A stretch of 64,000 nucleotides of DNA from an uncultured Cellulophaga sp. (GCA_947492955.1 CANLOV010000004.1:62001-126000), one strand, 5' to 3'; shown: positions 30,676-39,839, counted from the first letter of the stretch. The notes: generated by a model from the letters alone, not told the origin. Numbers and translations are program-made.

Positions 30676-30700
30676 TAAGTATAGCGTAAAATTAAAATAT

Positions 30701-30732
30701 AAAGTTGCAAGAACATGTTTTTTGCAACTTTT
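30701..30732 (+). terminator. Terminator hairpin after galT
   Basis: AAAGTTGCAA gaacatgtttt TTGCAACTTT then T-run. Confidence 0.75.
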
Positions 30733-30844
30733 TTTATGAATAACAAAAATCAGTAGTTGTATAATAACTTTTTATAACTTTAAAAGTAAGGTTTTTGCTA
30801 AAAAAACTACTTTTGTAATATAATATTTAGAGAAGATAAACATT

Positions 30845-31813
30845 ATGTCAGAAAAAATAGAACGTTTAAAAACACTAATTATAGGATCGGGTCCTGCTGG
30901 TTATACGGCAGCAATATATGCAGCAAGAGCAGATTTAAAACCTGTTATGTATACAGGAATGGAGCCAGGCGGACAATTAACCACAACTACAGAAGTAGAT
31001 AATTTTCCTGGATACCCAGAAGGTATAGATGGCCCAACAATGATGGTGCAATTGCAACAACAAGCAGAGCGTTTTGGTACAGAAGTACGTATAGGAATGG
31101 TTACTGCGGTAGATTTTAGTGATAAAGTAGGAGGTATACATAAAGTTACGGTAGACGATTCTAAAGTTATAGAAGCAGAAACTGTAATAATTTCTACAGG
31201 AGCAACAGCTAAATATTTAGGATTACCTAGTGAGGAACGTTTAAAAGGTGGTGGTGTATCTGCATGTGCCGTTTGTGATGGTTTCTTTTATAAAAAACAA
31301 GATGTAGCTATTGTTGGGGCAGGAGATACTGCTGCAGAAGAAGCATCTTATTTAGCAAACATATGTAATAAAGTAACCATGTTGGTACGTAAAGATCATA
31401 TGAGAGCTTCTAAAGCTATGCAACACCGTGTAAATAGTTTACCAAACATAGAAGTACTTTATAATACGGAAGTAGATGAGGTATTAGGAGAGCAAGTAGT
31501 AGAAGGTTTACGTATGGTAAATAACCAAACAGGTGCCAAAGAAGATATTGCAATTACAGGTTTATTTATAGCTATTGGGCACAAACCAAACACAGATATT
31601 TTTAAAGGTAAATTAGAAATGGACGAAACAGGTTATTTAATAACCAAAGGAAAGTCTACCAAAACTAGTGTACCTGGAGTTTTTGCTAGTGGCGATGTAC
31701 AAGATAAAGAATACAGACAAGCAGTAACAGCAGCTGGTACTGGTTGTATGGCGGCTTTAGATGCAGAACGTTATTTGGCTACTATAGAAACAGAAGCTGA
31801 GGTAGCTTCTTAA
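30845..31813 (+). CDS. trxB: Thioredoxin-disulfide reductase
   Basis: IIGSGPAGYTAAIYAARA, CAVCDGFF active site, SGDVQDKEYRQAVTAAGTGCMAA. Confidence 0.97.
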   Translation: MSEKIERLKTLIIGSGPAGYTAAIYAARADLKPVMYTGMEPGGQLTTTTEVDNFPGYPEGIDGPTMMVQLQQQAERFGTEVRIGMVTAVDFSDKVGGIHKVTVDDSKVIEAETVIISTGATAKYLGLPSEERLKGGGVSACAVCDGFFYKKQDVAIVGAGDTAAEEASYLANICNKVTMLVRKDHMRASKAMQHRVNSLPNIEVLYNTEVDEVLGEQVVEGLRMVNNQTGAKEDIAITGLFIAIGHKPNTDIFKGKLEMDETGYLITKGKSTKTSVPGVFASGDVQDKEYRQAVTAAGTGCMAALDAERYLATIETEAEVAS

Positions 31814-31844
31814 AAGCTAATTGTTTAGCAAAAATATAAAGATT

Positions 31845-31880
31845 AAAAATCTCGAGAGTGGCAACTCTCGAGATTTTTTT
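31845..31880 (+). terminator. Terminator hairpin after trxB
   Basis: AAAAATCTCGAGAGT ggca ACTCTCGAGATTTTTTT. Confidence 0.85.
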
Positions 31881-31898
31881 TACTACTTATTTACCTAA

Positions 31899-32095
31899 TA
31901 ACCTGAGTTCGACTCATATTTTGTTGATTAAAAAACTATTCTCGATACACTTCTCTGAAGCCTGTACTTAGATTAACTAAAGTTTAGAAGTACTCCAAAT
32001 GACGCTTTTTAATCTTAATAACGACAGTTAGAGTAAAATTCTGATAAGAATTTTGTATCGAAAACAAGTTATTTAGATTAATCGAACTCAGGTTA
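31899..32095. repeat. 197-bp MITE-like element with 14-bp perfect terminal inverted repeats
   Basis: TAACCTGAGTTCGA (31899-31912) / TCGAACTCAGGTTA (32082-32095); inner IR TCGATAC (31942-31948) / GTATCGA (32055-32061). Confidence 0.65.
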
Positions 32096-32417
32096 ATAGT
32101 AAAAGCTCATTACAGCGTACCTCTGTAATATATCTTTTTTCTCCCGCATTAGTTTCATAAGACCTATGCGTTAATTTACCCGCTATAGCCACTTGTTTTC
32201 CCTTGTTTAAATAATTTTCGGCAATTTCTGCAACTTTACCCCAAGCTACTATGTTATGCCATTGGGTTTCTTCTACCTTTTCTCCTTGGGCATTTTTATA
32301 AGCATCGCTGGTAGCCATAGAGAATTTTGCCAATTTAGTACCTCCTTCTAGGCTTATTATTTCTGGGTCGTTACCCAAGTTACCAATTAACTGTACTTTG
32401 TTTTTAAGTGCGTTCAT
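32088..32417 (-). CDS. ssb: Single-stranded DNA-binding protein (short form)
   Basis: MNALKNKVQLIGNLGNDPEI..., TQWHNIVAWGKVAEIAENYLNKGKQVAIAGKL; ATG at 32417 preferred over track start 32477; no acidic C-terminal tail. Confidence 0.88.
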   Translation of the reverse strand: MNALKNKVQLIGNLGNDPEIISLEGGTKLAKFSMATSDAYKNAQGEKVEETQWHNIVAWGKVAEIAENYLNKGKQVAIAGKLTHRSYETNAGEKRYITEVRCNELLLLT

Positions 32418-32819
32418 AATGTTTATTGTTAAGGTTTTACAGTTTATACTATTGCAGTAAGTATTGCAACAGGGCAAACATAAAACAGCTTTTAAAAAAC
32501 ACTTGGTAAGGAAGTAGTTACTTTCGTTTACAATTAATTACAAACGTTTGTTTGTATTAAAAACTGATTTTAAATATGCTATTTCCTTAAAAATAGGACT
32601 AAACTATAAAAATCTCATAATCTTACCTTATTTGTAAGTATTATACTTTGTGTAATTGCGTAAAAAAATTACTTTAGGGCTTGGTTATAAAAAGTGAACA
32701 TATATACGTGTTACCTGAAAGTATGAAAAAAGCCTGTAACTAATTAAAAACGACTGTTCACTCATTTAAGGTTTTTGAACAATTATGTAAAGAGTAGATT
32801 TGGAAACAAATAGTAACGA

Positions 32820-33356
32820 ATGAAAAAAATAGGTTTAATAATATCAGTTTTGCTTCTGAATCTCAACTTGGTTTTTTCTCAAACCGAATCTGAAATTGAC
32901 TCTTTACTAATTGGAATTGCGGAAACGGAAAACTCAAAAGAGATAATTAAAACTGAACAAGCCGAAAAAATTATAGCCTTTGGAGAAAAATCCTTACCAA
33001 TTCTTGCGGAATTTTTTACTGACTCAACTCTGACTAATGTAAAATCTGAATGTAGAGAACGGAATTTGAAAAAAGGTGAAATTGCGATTATTATGGCTGA
33101 CCGTATTGAACGAATGCCATATGCTACATTAACTGGTGTCCAAAATTGTTTTATGACATTTTGCGAGAATAATCCAAACTGGATAGAATACTATTTACCT
33201 TGGATTAATCGTGATGGAATTAAAAAATTCCAAACTAAATATGTGAATTGGCTTTATGATAAAGAACGTTTAGGTTGGCCAATTAAATTAAAAGGGAAAG
33301 CGAGAAAAGAACGGAAGAAAATGATACGTGAACGGAATAAGAATACCAGCAGGTAA
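32820..33356 (+). CDS. Hypothetical secreted protein
   Basis: Signal peptide MKKIGLIISVLLLNLNLVFSQ; TAA lies in the start of the next repeat-like intergenic element. Confidence 0.6.
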   Translation: MKKIGLIISVLLLNLNLVFSQTESEIDSLLIGIAETENSKEIIKTEQAEKIIAFGEKSLPILAEFFTDSTLTNVKSECRERNLKKGEIAIIMADRIERMPYATLTGVQNCFMTFCENNPNWIEYYLPWINRDGIKKFQTKYVNWLYDKERLGWPIKLKGKARKERKKMIRERNKNTSR

Positions 33357-33473
33357 CACCGTATATAATTAATTGCTTTGGCAAGTGCTTATTTGGAAAG
33401 TTCCCTCGGGTTCGTATTTGTTTACTAAATTAGTTGCTTAACCACGCAACTAACCATACACAACAACGTTACC
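33352..33473. repeat. Structured intergenic (cassette-boundary-like) element A
   Basis: Ends GGTAAC (33352-33357) ... GTTACC (33468-33473); inner stem TTAGTTGC / GCAACTAA. Confidence 0.5.
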
Positions 33474-33499
33474 TTGCATTTGACCAATCACACTCTGAA

Positions 33500-34000
33500 A
33501 TGAATTCTGAAATAAAAATACCGCTGAATAAAATAAAAATAACCTTACTTACAATTGGTTCGGTTTTATTTGTTGTCGCTGGATATTTTATGTTATGGAG
33601 TTTTATCGGAATAATAGCTATTTTGTTTTTTGGAGCAACAGGTATTTATGGAATAGTAAAACTTTTTGACTCAAAAACGGGACTAAAAATTGACTCAAAC
33701 GGAATTACTGACAACTCAAACGCGACCAGTATCGGATTAATTAAATGGAACGATATTTATCAAATTAGGAGTGAACAAGTTGCGTCGGATAAATTTATAA
33801 TGATTGACTTAATTGAGCCTGAAAAGTATATTAAAAAAGCTGGAAACGGAATTAAAGCAAAGTTAATGAAAACGAATATGAGAATGTACGGAACACCAAT
33901 TTCAATAACGTCTCGAACTTTGAAATACAATTTTTTGGAACTTGAAAAAATATTACAAACTGAATTGAAAAAAATAAAAACGCAAGGTAACAATGTATAA
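33500..34000 (+). CDS. Hypothetical membrane protein
   Basis: Two hydrophobic helices; ATG at 33500 preferred because the track start (33434) lies within element A; TAA lies in element B. Confidence 0.6.
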   Translation: MNSEIKIPLNKIKITLLTIGSVLFVVAGYFMLWSFIGIIAILFFGATGIYGIVKLFDSKTGLKIDSNGITDNSNATSIGLIKWNDIYQIRSEQVASDKFIMIDLIEPEKYIKKAGNGIKAKLMKTNMRMYGTPISITSRTLKYNFLELEKILQTELKKIKTQGNNV

Positions 34001-34120
34001 CGGCAATTACGGCGGATTCGACTACGTCCGAATCCACTCGCAGTTGCTATGGCTTGTACTAAATCGAAAACTAACGCATATTAACCCGTAACTGACGGTT
34101 ATACGAGACCGTTGGGTAAT
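33986..34120. repeat. Structured intergenic (cassette-boundary-like) element B
   Basis: Starts GGTAACAATGTATAACGGC; hairpin GGATTCG/CGAATCC; right end ACCCGTAACTGACGGTTATACGAGACCGTTGGGT with bulged self-complementarity; 29/33 match to 48959-48991. Confidence 0.6.
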
Positions 34121-34135
34121 ATGAAAAAAACCTAA

Positions 34136-35323
34136 ATGGAAAAGAATAAAATATTTATTAGTCATTCTTCTAAAGATATTGAATTTGTTGAATCTTTTGT
34201 TAAACATATTCTTCGACTTGGACTTGATATTCCTGCTACTCGAATCTTTTGTACTAGTATGGAAGGTCACGGTGTAAAGAGTGGAGAATATATTCCTGAT
34301 AGACTTAAAGCAGAAGTTACTAAAACAAGTATTGCTTTATTATTTATCTCAGATAACTATAAAAAAAGTGAAGTTTGCCTTAATGAAGTTGGAGCAGTAT
34401 GGGTATCTCTTGAAAAAACTAGTGTTATACCTATTTTACTTCCTAAAGTTGACTTTAATCAATTAGGATTTATTGACTTAAATAGATTAGGTTTAAAGAT
34501 TTATGAAAAAAGAGATTTATTAAAACTCATTCAAGACAATAAGAGTTCATTGAATCCAGGCTTTAATTTAGAAATTCTTCATAAGCAAGTTGATGAGTTT
34601 TTAGAATCTATAAAAGATGATATTTCAAATCCTACCGAACAAAAAGAAGTTACAGATTGGAATAAATGCTTCGAAGAAAACTTGATACCATTTGACCATA
34701 TCATTAGAAAGGCAATTCCAGCACATAATGATGGAATACATCAAATAAGAGACACAAAAATTCAAACTAAAATATTAAAAGAATTAAGCCAAGCTAGTTT
34801 TTTAAGAACTTTATGGTATAGACATTCTGGAGGTGATTTCTATGTAGATAAACTTAGACAACTTCCCTCTGGCAATTGGTTAATTTCAGGCTTTAATTGG
34901 GAAGTCGAAATTTCATCAATGTGGGTTAGTAAAAATACTGAAACTCAGTATGAATTTATTCTTATTCATTCGAAAGCTCTTACGCCTCTAAAAATAAATT
35001 CAGATATTGGAGGTGAAGATTTTAATATAGGTGTCTTAACAGATGGGACTATTGTAAGTGAAAATGAAAGGCTAAATGGTTATGCAATTATAAATGGGGA
35101 AACTATCGATTTACATGAAAATGGAGTTGAACCTAGAGTTAGAAACCGTGAACCTCGTTGGATATTTTTTGTTTCTGATTATCATAAAGCTGGATTTAAT
35201 CCTGATGAAACTATTAATTTTTGTAAAAAGTTGGATAATGGAGAAATTGAAGTTAATGAAAATAGCATTATGCAATTTTTAAGAACATTACGAAGTAATC
35301 CGACTGTTACAAGATGGAGGTGA
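34136..35323 (+). CDS. TIR domain-containing protein with unassigned C-terminal region
   Basis: KIFISHSSKDIEFVESFVKHI... SIALLFISDNYKKSEVCLNEVGAVW (candidate catalytic Glu); about 200-aa C-terminus not recognised. Confidence 0.82.
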   Translation: MEKNKIFISHSSKDIEFVESFVKHILRLGLDIPATRIFCTSMEGHGVKSGEYIPDRLKAEVTKTSIALLFISDNYKKSEVCLNEVGAVWVSLEKTSVIPILLPKVDFNQLGFIDLNRLGLKIYEKRDLLKLIQDNKSSLNPGFNLEILHKQVDEFLESIKDDISNPTEQKEVTDWNKCFEENLIPFDHIIRKAIPAHNDGIHQIRDTKIQTKILKELSQASFLRTLWYRHSGGDFYVDKLRQLPSGNWLISGFNWEVEISSMWVSKNTETQYEFILIHSKALTPLKINSDIGGEDFNIGVLTDGTIVSENERLNGYAIINGETIDLHENGVEPRVRNREPRWIFFVSDYHKAGFNPDETINFCKKLDNGEIEVNENSIMQFLRTLRSNPTVTRWR

Positions 35324-35335
35324 AAATCACGATTT

Positions 35336-35527
35336 CCCAACACTATATATAGCAAATTGGGCGATTAGTGTTTAACTAAAAGGTCATTGTCTATTTGCAA
35401 AGTCACTAAATCTTTTGATTTGGTATTAAAAAGAAAAATTAAAACAAAATACAACGATTTGACTCAGAGCAAACTTGAAAGGTTATCGCTTTCTACTGAC
35501 CTACTTGCCATATACTAACCGCTAGTA
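35336..35527. repeat. Structured intergenic (cassette-boundary-like) element C
   Basis: CCCAACACTATATATAGCAA (from 35336) versus TTGCCATATACTAACCGC (from 35505), imperfect inverted ends. Confidence 0.4.
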
Positions 35528-35585
35528 AATTTATAAAGAGAATACTAGGATTAAATTAAAAACACTAAAAATCTATATCATAATT

Positions 35586-36083
35586 ATGAAAAAAAGTATT
35601 CTATTAATTTTATTACTGAGTCTATTAACAGCAACAACATTTGGACAAGTAAATTGTGCAGAGTTGGAATCTCAACATGAGAAACTTACAATAGAAATAG
35701 CAAAAAAGGAAGCAATAATAACAACTAAAAATAAGACAATAACTAATCAAAAAAAAGATATTAAATACTTAAAAGAAATTTTAGAATTATTAAATACATC
35801 GGTCTCTAAAGAAAGTGGTAATATTATTTATAGAATAAATTCTGTAGTGGGAAAATATGATGAAGGAATGGTAATAATAGAAGGTTTAATTGAAAATAAG
35901 GGTGTTACGGCTAAGTTTCAGCCAAGAAGCGTTGAAATTTATGACCCCAAAGGGAATATATATAAAACTAAAAAATCTCAGATAGGCAATAGCAATTCAT
36001 TATACTTAGAAGAACTAGAGAGAGGATTACCTACAAAATTTAGTTTTGAATTTCATGATGTATTGGAAAAAATCCCAGTTTAA
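35586..36083 (+). CDS. Hypothetical secreted protein with coiled-coil
   Basis: Signal peptide MKKSILLILLLSLLTATTFGQ then charged helix. Confidence 0.55.
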   Translation: MKKSILLILLLSLLTATTFGQVNCAELESQHEKLTIEIAKKEAIITTKNKTITNQKKDIKYLKEILELLNTSVSKESGNIIYRINSVVGKYDEGMVIIEGLIENKGVTAKFQPRSVEIYDPKGNIYKTKKSQIGNSNSLYLEELERGLPTKFSFEFHDVLEKIPV

Positions 36084-36215
36084 GTGCGCTTATTTTAAAT
36101 TTTTCTAGTTGGCCTACTAAAACAAACCCTGTTATGTTTAAAAACTTAAATATAGTTTGGGAGTAAATACTATTATAAATCTATCTTTATGATAAAATAT
36201 TAAAATAAATTAAAA

Positions 36216-36656
36216 ATGAATAAGCAATTTTTAACATTTGGAATTTTATTATTTCTTTTATCGTGTTCTTCTTCAAAACAAATTTCTAAGAACACTCAGC
36301 AAATTCTTTATGATAATAATGCATTTGTAATAACCGAAATATCTACTGATAAAACCTATGGTTTATCACCTAAAAACCCAGTAGAAGTTGGTGGGGTAAA
36401 AGATTCTCAAGGTCCAAAAAATGAAAGAAGATTTTTAAATGCTTTGGCTGGACCTAACGGTGAAGAAATTTCATATTTTAGGGCGGGAAGTTGTTGCTCC
36501 ATTAAAAGTAATAATAACCCTTTTGGTTATGGTAGTGTTATGTTAGATAATTACAGGGTTACTTGGGAGAATTCTAGGGATACTGTTTCGATATATATAA
36601 ACATGTATGATTCAGGAAAACTGAAAGCTCCAGTTGGATTTACCATAAAAAAATAA
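36216..36656 (+). CDS. Hypothetical lipoprotein of a Flavobacteriaceae family (GLSPKNPVEVGGV)
   Basis: Lipobox LLSC; YGLSPKNPVEVGGVKDSQGPKNERRFLNALAGPNGEEISYFRAGSCC. Confidence 0.65.
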   Translation: MNKQFLTFGILLFLLSCSSSKQISKNTQQILYDNNAFVITEISTDKTYGLSPKNPVEVGGVKDSQGPKNERRFLNALAGPNGEEISYFRAGSCCSIKSNNNPFGYGSVMLDNYRVTWENSRDTVSIYINMYDSGKLKAPVGFTIKK

Positions 36657-36679
36657 TGATTACCAATGTGTAATGTTAT

Positions 36680-36712
36680 AAAAAAAGCCCCTTATTAGGG
36701 ACTTTTTTTTAT
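36680..36712. terminator. Bidirectional terminator-like hairpin
   Basis: AAAAAAGCCC cttatta GGGACTTTTTTTT. Confidence 0.6.
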
Positions 36713-36731
36713 GATGTTGGTATTTATTAGA

Positions 36732-37883
36732 TTAAATACTATCAAAAATAGCTTTTATTAATCTAGGTGTTCTTGCATCACCAACAGTATCGGGTCCCAT
36801 TTGGTTACACACATAACCAATTGCAATTTGGTTTTCTCTATCGGCACAGCCAAAACTACCACCCCAACCACTATGGCCAAAGGCTTTTTTGTTTTCACCA
36901 TAAAGCTTAAGATCTAATGTGTTTATAACCATTCCGTTAGCCCAGTCTACAGGCATGCCGATCATAGCATCTAAACGAGAACTAGCAACAGTTGTCATTT
37001 TATCAATAGTACCACTAGAAAGGTAATTTAGGCTATTAGAATTTCCACTTTCGGCAAGCGGATGGTAAAGTTTGGCAATTCCTTCGGCTGAACCATGACC
37101 ATTAAGCGCAGGCATTTCTGCTTCTCGCCACTCGGGTCTGTTTGGGCCTTCTGCTTCTAAAATAGGGTTACCTACGGCAGAAGCTAAAAAGTCTGGTAAT
37201 GTTATTAAATTAGGTAGCTCATGTTGAGTTATGGGTTTGTATAATGTAGCAACTTCGTTATGCTTATCTTTTGGGAGTCCAATAAATACTTCGGCAGCTA
37301 AAGGAGAGGCAAGTTCGTCTTGTAAAAATTTACCTATTGTTTTACCAGAAACACGTCTAATAATTTCACCAGCAAGAAAACCAACCGTCCAACCATGGTA
37401 GGAGGTAAACTCTCCGGGTTTCCAATAAGGCGCCTGGCGTGCTAAGCGGTCGCATATTAAATCCCAGTTCATTAACTCATCTAACAAAGTAAATTCTCGT
37501 AACCCAGGATTTCCAGACTGATGAGACATTATTTGAGAAACAGTAGTTTCTTCTTTGCCATTTTGTCCAAATTCTGGCCAATGCTTTGATACTAAATCAG
37601 AATAATTAACTAAGCCTTTTTCTACTAAAATAGCCATACACAAACCAGTAATTCCTTTGGTTGCAGAATACAGTGCTATTTTGGTGTCTTTTTCCCAAGC
37701 TTCTTTTTTATCTTTATCCTTATAGCCAGCCCATATATTAACCACCTGTTCTCCTTTGTGGTAAACACATAAGGCAGAACCTAGTTCTTGATAAATATCA
37801 TCTCTATAAAAGTTAGATTCATAGGCTTCTAAAACACTTTCGAAGCCTTTCTTTACGGTTCCCTTAATTTCTATTTTTTCCAT
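36732..37883 (-). CDS. Beta-lactamase family serine hydrolase
   Basis: SATKGITG (SxxK), YHGW, HSGWGG. Confidence 0.88.
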   Translation of the reverse strand: MEKIEIKGTVKKGFESVLEAYESNFYRDDIYQELGSALCVYHKGEQVVNIWAGYKDKDKKEAWEKDTKIALYSATKGITGLCMAILVEKGLVNYSDLVSKHWPEFGQNGKEETTVSQIMSHQSGNPGLREFTLLDELMNWDLICDRLARQAPYWKPGEFTSYHGWTVGFLAGEIIRRVSGKTIGKFLQDELASPLAAEVFIGLPKDKHNEVATLYKPITQHELPNLITLPDFLASAVGNPILEAEGPNRPEWREAEMPALNGHGSAEGIAKLYHPLAESGNSNSLNYLSSGTIDKMTTVASSRLDAMIGMPVDWANGMVINTLDLKLYGENKKAFGHSGWGGSFGCADRENQIAIGYVCNQMGPDTVGDARTPRLIKAIFDSI

Positions 37884-37884
37884 T

Positions 37885-38238
37885 TTAATGAGTTAATTTA
37901 TGTAAATAGTAATTAGAAGTTAATGTAATGCCTATTAATACAATATTTATTAGAGTAATAATAAACGGGTCTTTATGTGCAGTATGTGCAACTATAGCTG
38001 TAATAAAAAATAAAACAACTCCGCTATAAGCCCACTCTTTGTATTGTATAGGAATTTGAGGAATTAATAAAATAAGTACTGCCAGTACTTTTAAAATACC
38101 CAATTGTATTCTAAAATGGTCGGGGAAACCCAGTTCCTTAATACCTGCTATGGTGGTTTTACTAAATAAATAGGTGTAAGCACTCCAGAGTAGAAATAAA
38201 GAAATTAAAACTGTTGTGATCCAATAGGTATTTTTCAT
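37885..38238 (-). CDS. DoxX-like membrane protein
   Basis: Four-helix DoxX-like pattern; operon with SDR and serine hydrolase. Confidence 0.7.
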   Translation of the reverse strand: MKNTYWITTVLISLFLLWSAYTYLFSKTTIAGIKELGFPDHFRIQLGILKVLAVLILLIPQIPIQYKEWAYSGVVLFFITAIVAHTAHKDPFIITLINIVLIGITLTSNYYLHKLTH

Positions 38239-38248
38239 TTTTTTAGTT

Positions 38249-39109
38249 TTATAAAAAGCTATCCGTAATTTGTTTTACCAATTTTGTTCCGTCTGGGTCT
38301 GCTTGTGTTTTTAATTTGCAAAAATCTTCTGCCCATTTTGATGTGCGAATGCGTAATGGTGGATTTTCATTTTGCGCTACTTTAAAAATAACTTCGGCTA
38401 CTTCTAACCCTGTTTGGTATACTTGTTCTTTTCCTTCTTGTGCTCTTTTTTGGTTTCCGGCCATATATCTTTCAAAAATAGGAGCATATTCACCGGTAGC
38501 AAATTTGCCATTAACAGCGGTCTTACCTATAGCAGAGGTCATAAATTCGGTGGCTATACCACCAGGTTCAATATTGGTAATTTTAATATTAAAGGCATTA
38601 CCTACGGTAGTAGAAAGCCCTTCCATAAACCCTTCTACGGCGAATTTTGCACCACAGTATAATTCGTTAAAAGGTTGCCCAACTAAACCACCTACCGAGC
38701 TAATATTTATTATTCTGCCAGATTTCTGTTTTCTCATATAAGGTAAAACAGCTTGTGTACAAAAGACTACACCATAATAATTTACCTCTGTAACCCATCT
38801 AATTTCTTCTTCTGAAGCTTGTTCTGTAGTCTTTGCAAAACCTGCTCCGGCATTATTAACTAATATATCTATCTTACCTTCTTTTTCTATAATGGAATTT
38901 ACAGCAGCTTTAATAGATGCAATATTTGTTACATCTAAATGTAGTAATTCTATACTTAAATTATATTCTTTAATTTTTTCTTTAAGAGCAGTGGCTTTAT
39001 CTAAGTTGCGCATACTTGCGTATACCTGATATCCATTTTTAGCAAATAATATGGCACTTTCAAAACCTACTCCAGTTGATGTTCCTGTAATTAAAATATT
39101 TTTTTTCAT
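38249..39109 (-). CDS. SDR family oxidoreductase
   Basis: ILITGTSTGVGFESA, LVNNAGAG, YCGAKFAVEGF (YxxxK); start moved to MKKNILITG. Confidence 0.92.
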   Translation of the reverse strand: MKKNILITGTSTGVGFESAILFAKNGYQVYASMRNLDKATALKEKIKEYNLSIELLHLDVTNIASIKAAVNSIIEKEGKIDILVNNAGAGFAKTTEQASEEEIRWVTEVNYYGVVFCTQAVLPYMRKQKSGRIINISSVGGLVGQPFNELYCGAKFAVEGFMEGLSTTVGNAFNIKITNIEPGGIATEFMTSAIGKTAVNGKFATGEYAPIFERYMAGNQKRAQEGKEQVYQTGLEVAEVIFKVAQNENPPLRIRTSKWAEDFCKLKTQADPDGTKLVKQITDSFL

Positions 39110-39124
39110 AACAATTATATTTCT

Positions 39125-39148
39125 GAATGAATGTTCATTCCAATTTTT
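39125..39148. promoter_or_regulatory. Putative TetR operator O1 upstream of SDR operon
   Basis: GAATGAA-TG-TTCATTC palindrome (39125-39140); minus strand reads AAAAATTGGAATGAACATTC, shared with O2. Confidence 0.6.
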
Positions 39149-39158
39149 GTGTAAAATT

Positions 39159-39710
39159 CTATTCTTTAATGGCATCCCAAACCATTTGTAACTGATTTTT
39201 ATGGGAATTATATTTTTTGTCCGATGTATCTATATACCATCTTAAATAAGATAATATACTACCTCCTATAAACATTAGAATTTCATCTATATCAATATTT
39301 TTAATGATTCGTTCTTGTTGTCCCTTTATGAGTAATTGCGATACAGGTTCAATAGATTTTTGTCCTTTGTTTCTACTTTCGTTAGTAATAATAGGAGATG
39401 CATGTAATTGCTCCATAAATTTAAAATACAGAGGATTATCAATAAAAAAATTAATGATTGATGTAAAGTAATTTTCAAATTGAGTTTTAATAGGTTGCTT
39501 AGCTTTAACGTTTATAAATACTAATTTTTCTTTTTCTTTAATGCTTACATAAATTTCATTAATTAGTAAATCTTTAGTAGGGAAGTAGTTATAAATAGTT
39601 CCCATTCCTGTACTAGCTGCATTAGCTATAGCAGACATAGGCGTATTATGAACTCCGTTTTCTATAATAAGTTTAAGAGCAGCAGATAATATAGTTTCTT
39701 TTTTATTCAC
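39159..39710 (-). CDS. TetR/AcrR family transcriptional regulator
   Basis: ILSAALKLIIENGVHNTPMSAIANAASTGMGTIYNYFPTKDLLI. Confidence 0.92.
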   Translation of the reverse strand: MNKKETILSAALKLIIENGVHNTPMSAIANAASTGMGTIYNYFPTKDLLINEIYVSIKEKEKLVFINVKAKQPIKTQFENYFTSIINFFIDNPLYFKFMEQLHASPIITNESRNKGQKSIEPVSQLLIKGQQERIIKNIDIDEILMFIGGSILSYLRWYIDTSDKKYNSHKNQLQMVWDAIKE

Positions 39711-39723
39711 ATTATAAATATAT

Positions 39724-39751
39724 AAAAATTGGAATGATTATTCCAATTTTT
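39724..39751. promoter_or_regulatory. Putative TetR operator O2 upstream of the tetR-like gene
   Basis: AAAAATTGGAA tgatta TTCCAATTTTT perfect 11-bp dyad. Confidence 0.65.
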
Positions 39752-39839
39752 AGCATGTCAATTTATATTAGTGAATTCTAAAGCATTTATTAGATTCATA
39801 AAAAAGTGTTGTGGCTAGTATTTTAATTATTAAAACTTT

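Noticed and set aside
32693-32762. AGTGAACA/TGTTCACT 8-bp inverted repeat upstream of 32820
   Set aside because: Short arms with 54-nt spacer in AT-rich DNA; could be chance and no second copy seen.
33986-34120. Calling element B a genuine integron attC site
   Set aside because: The left box is interrupted by GT, no IntI-type integrase is present and I cannot compute folding energies. Kept only as a hypothesis.
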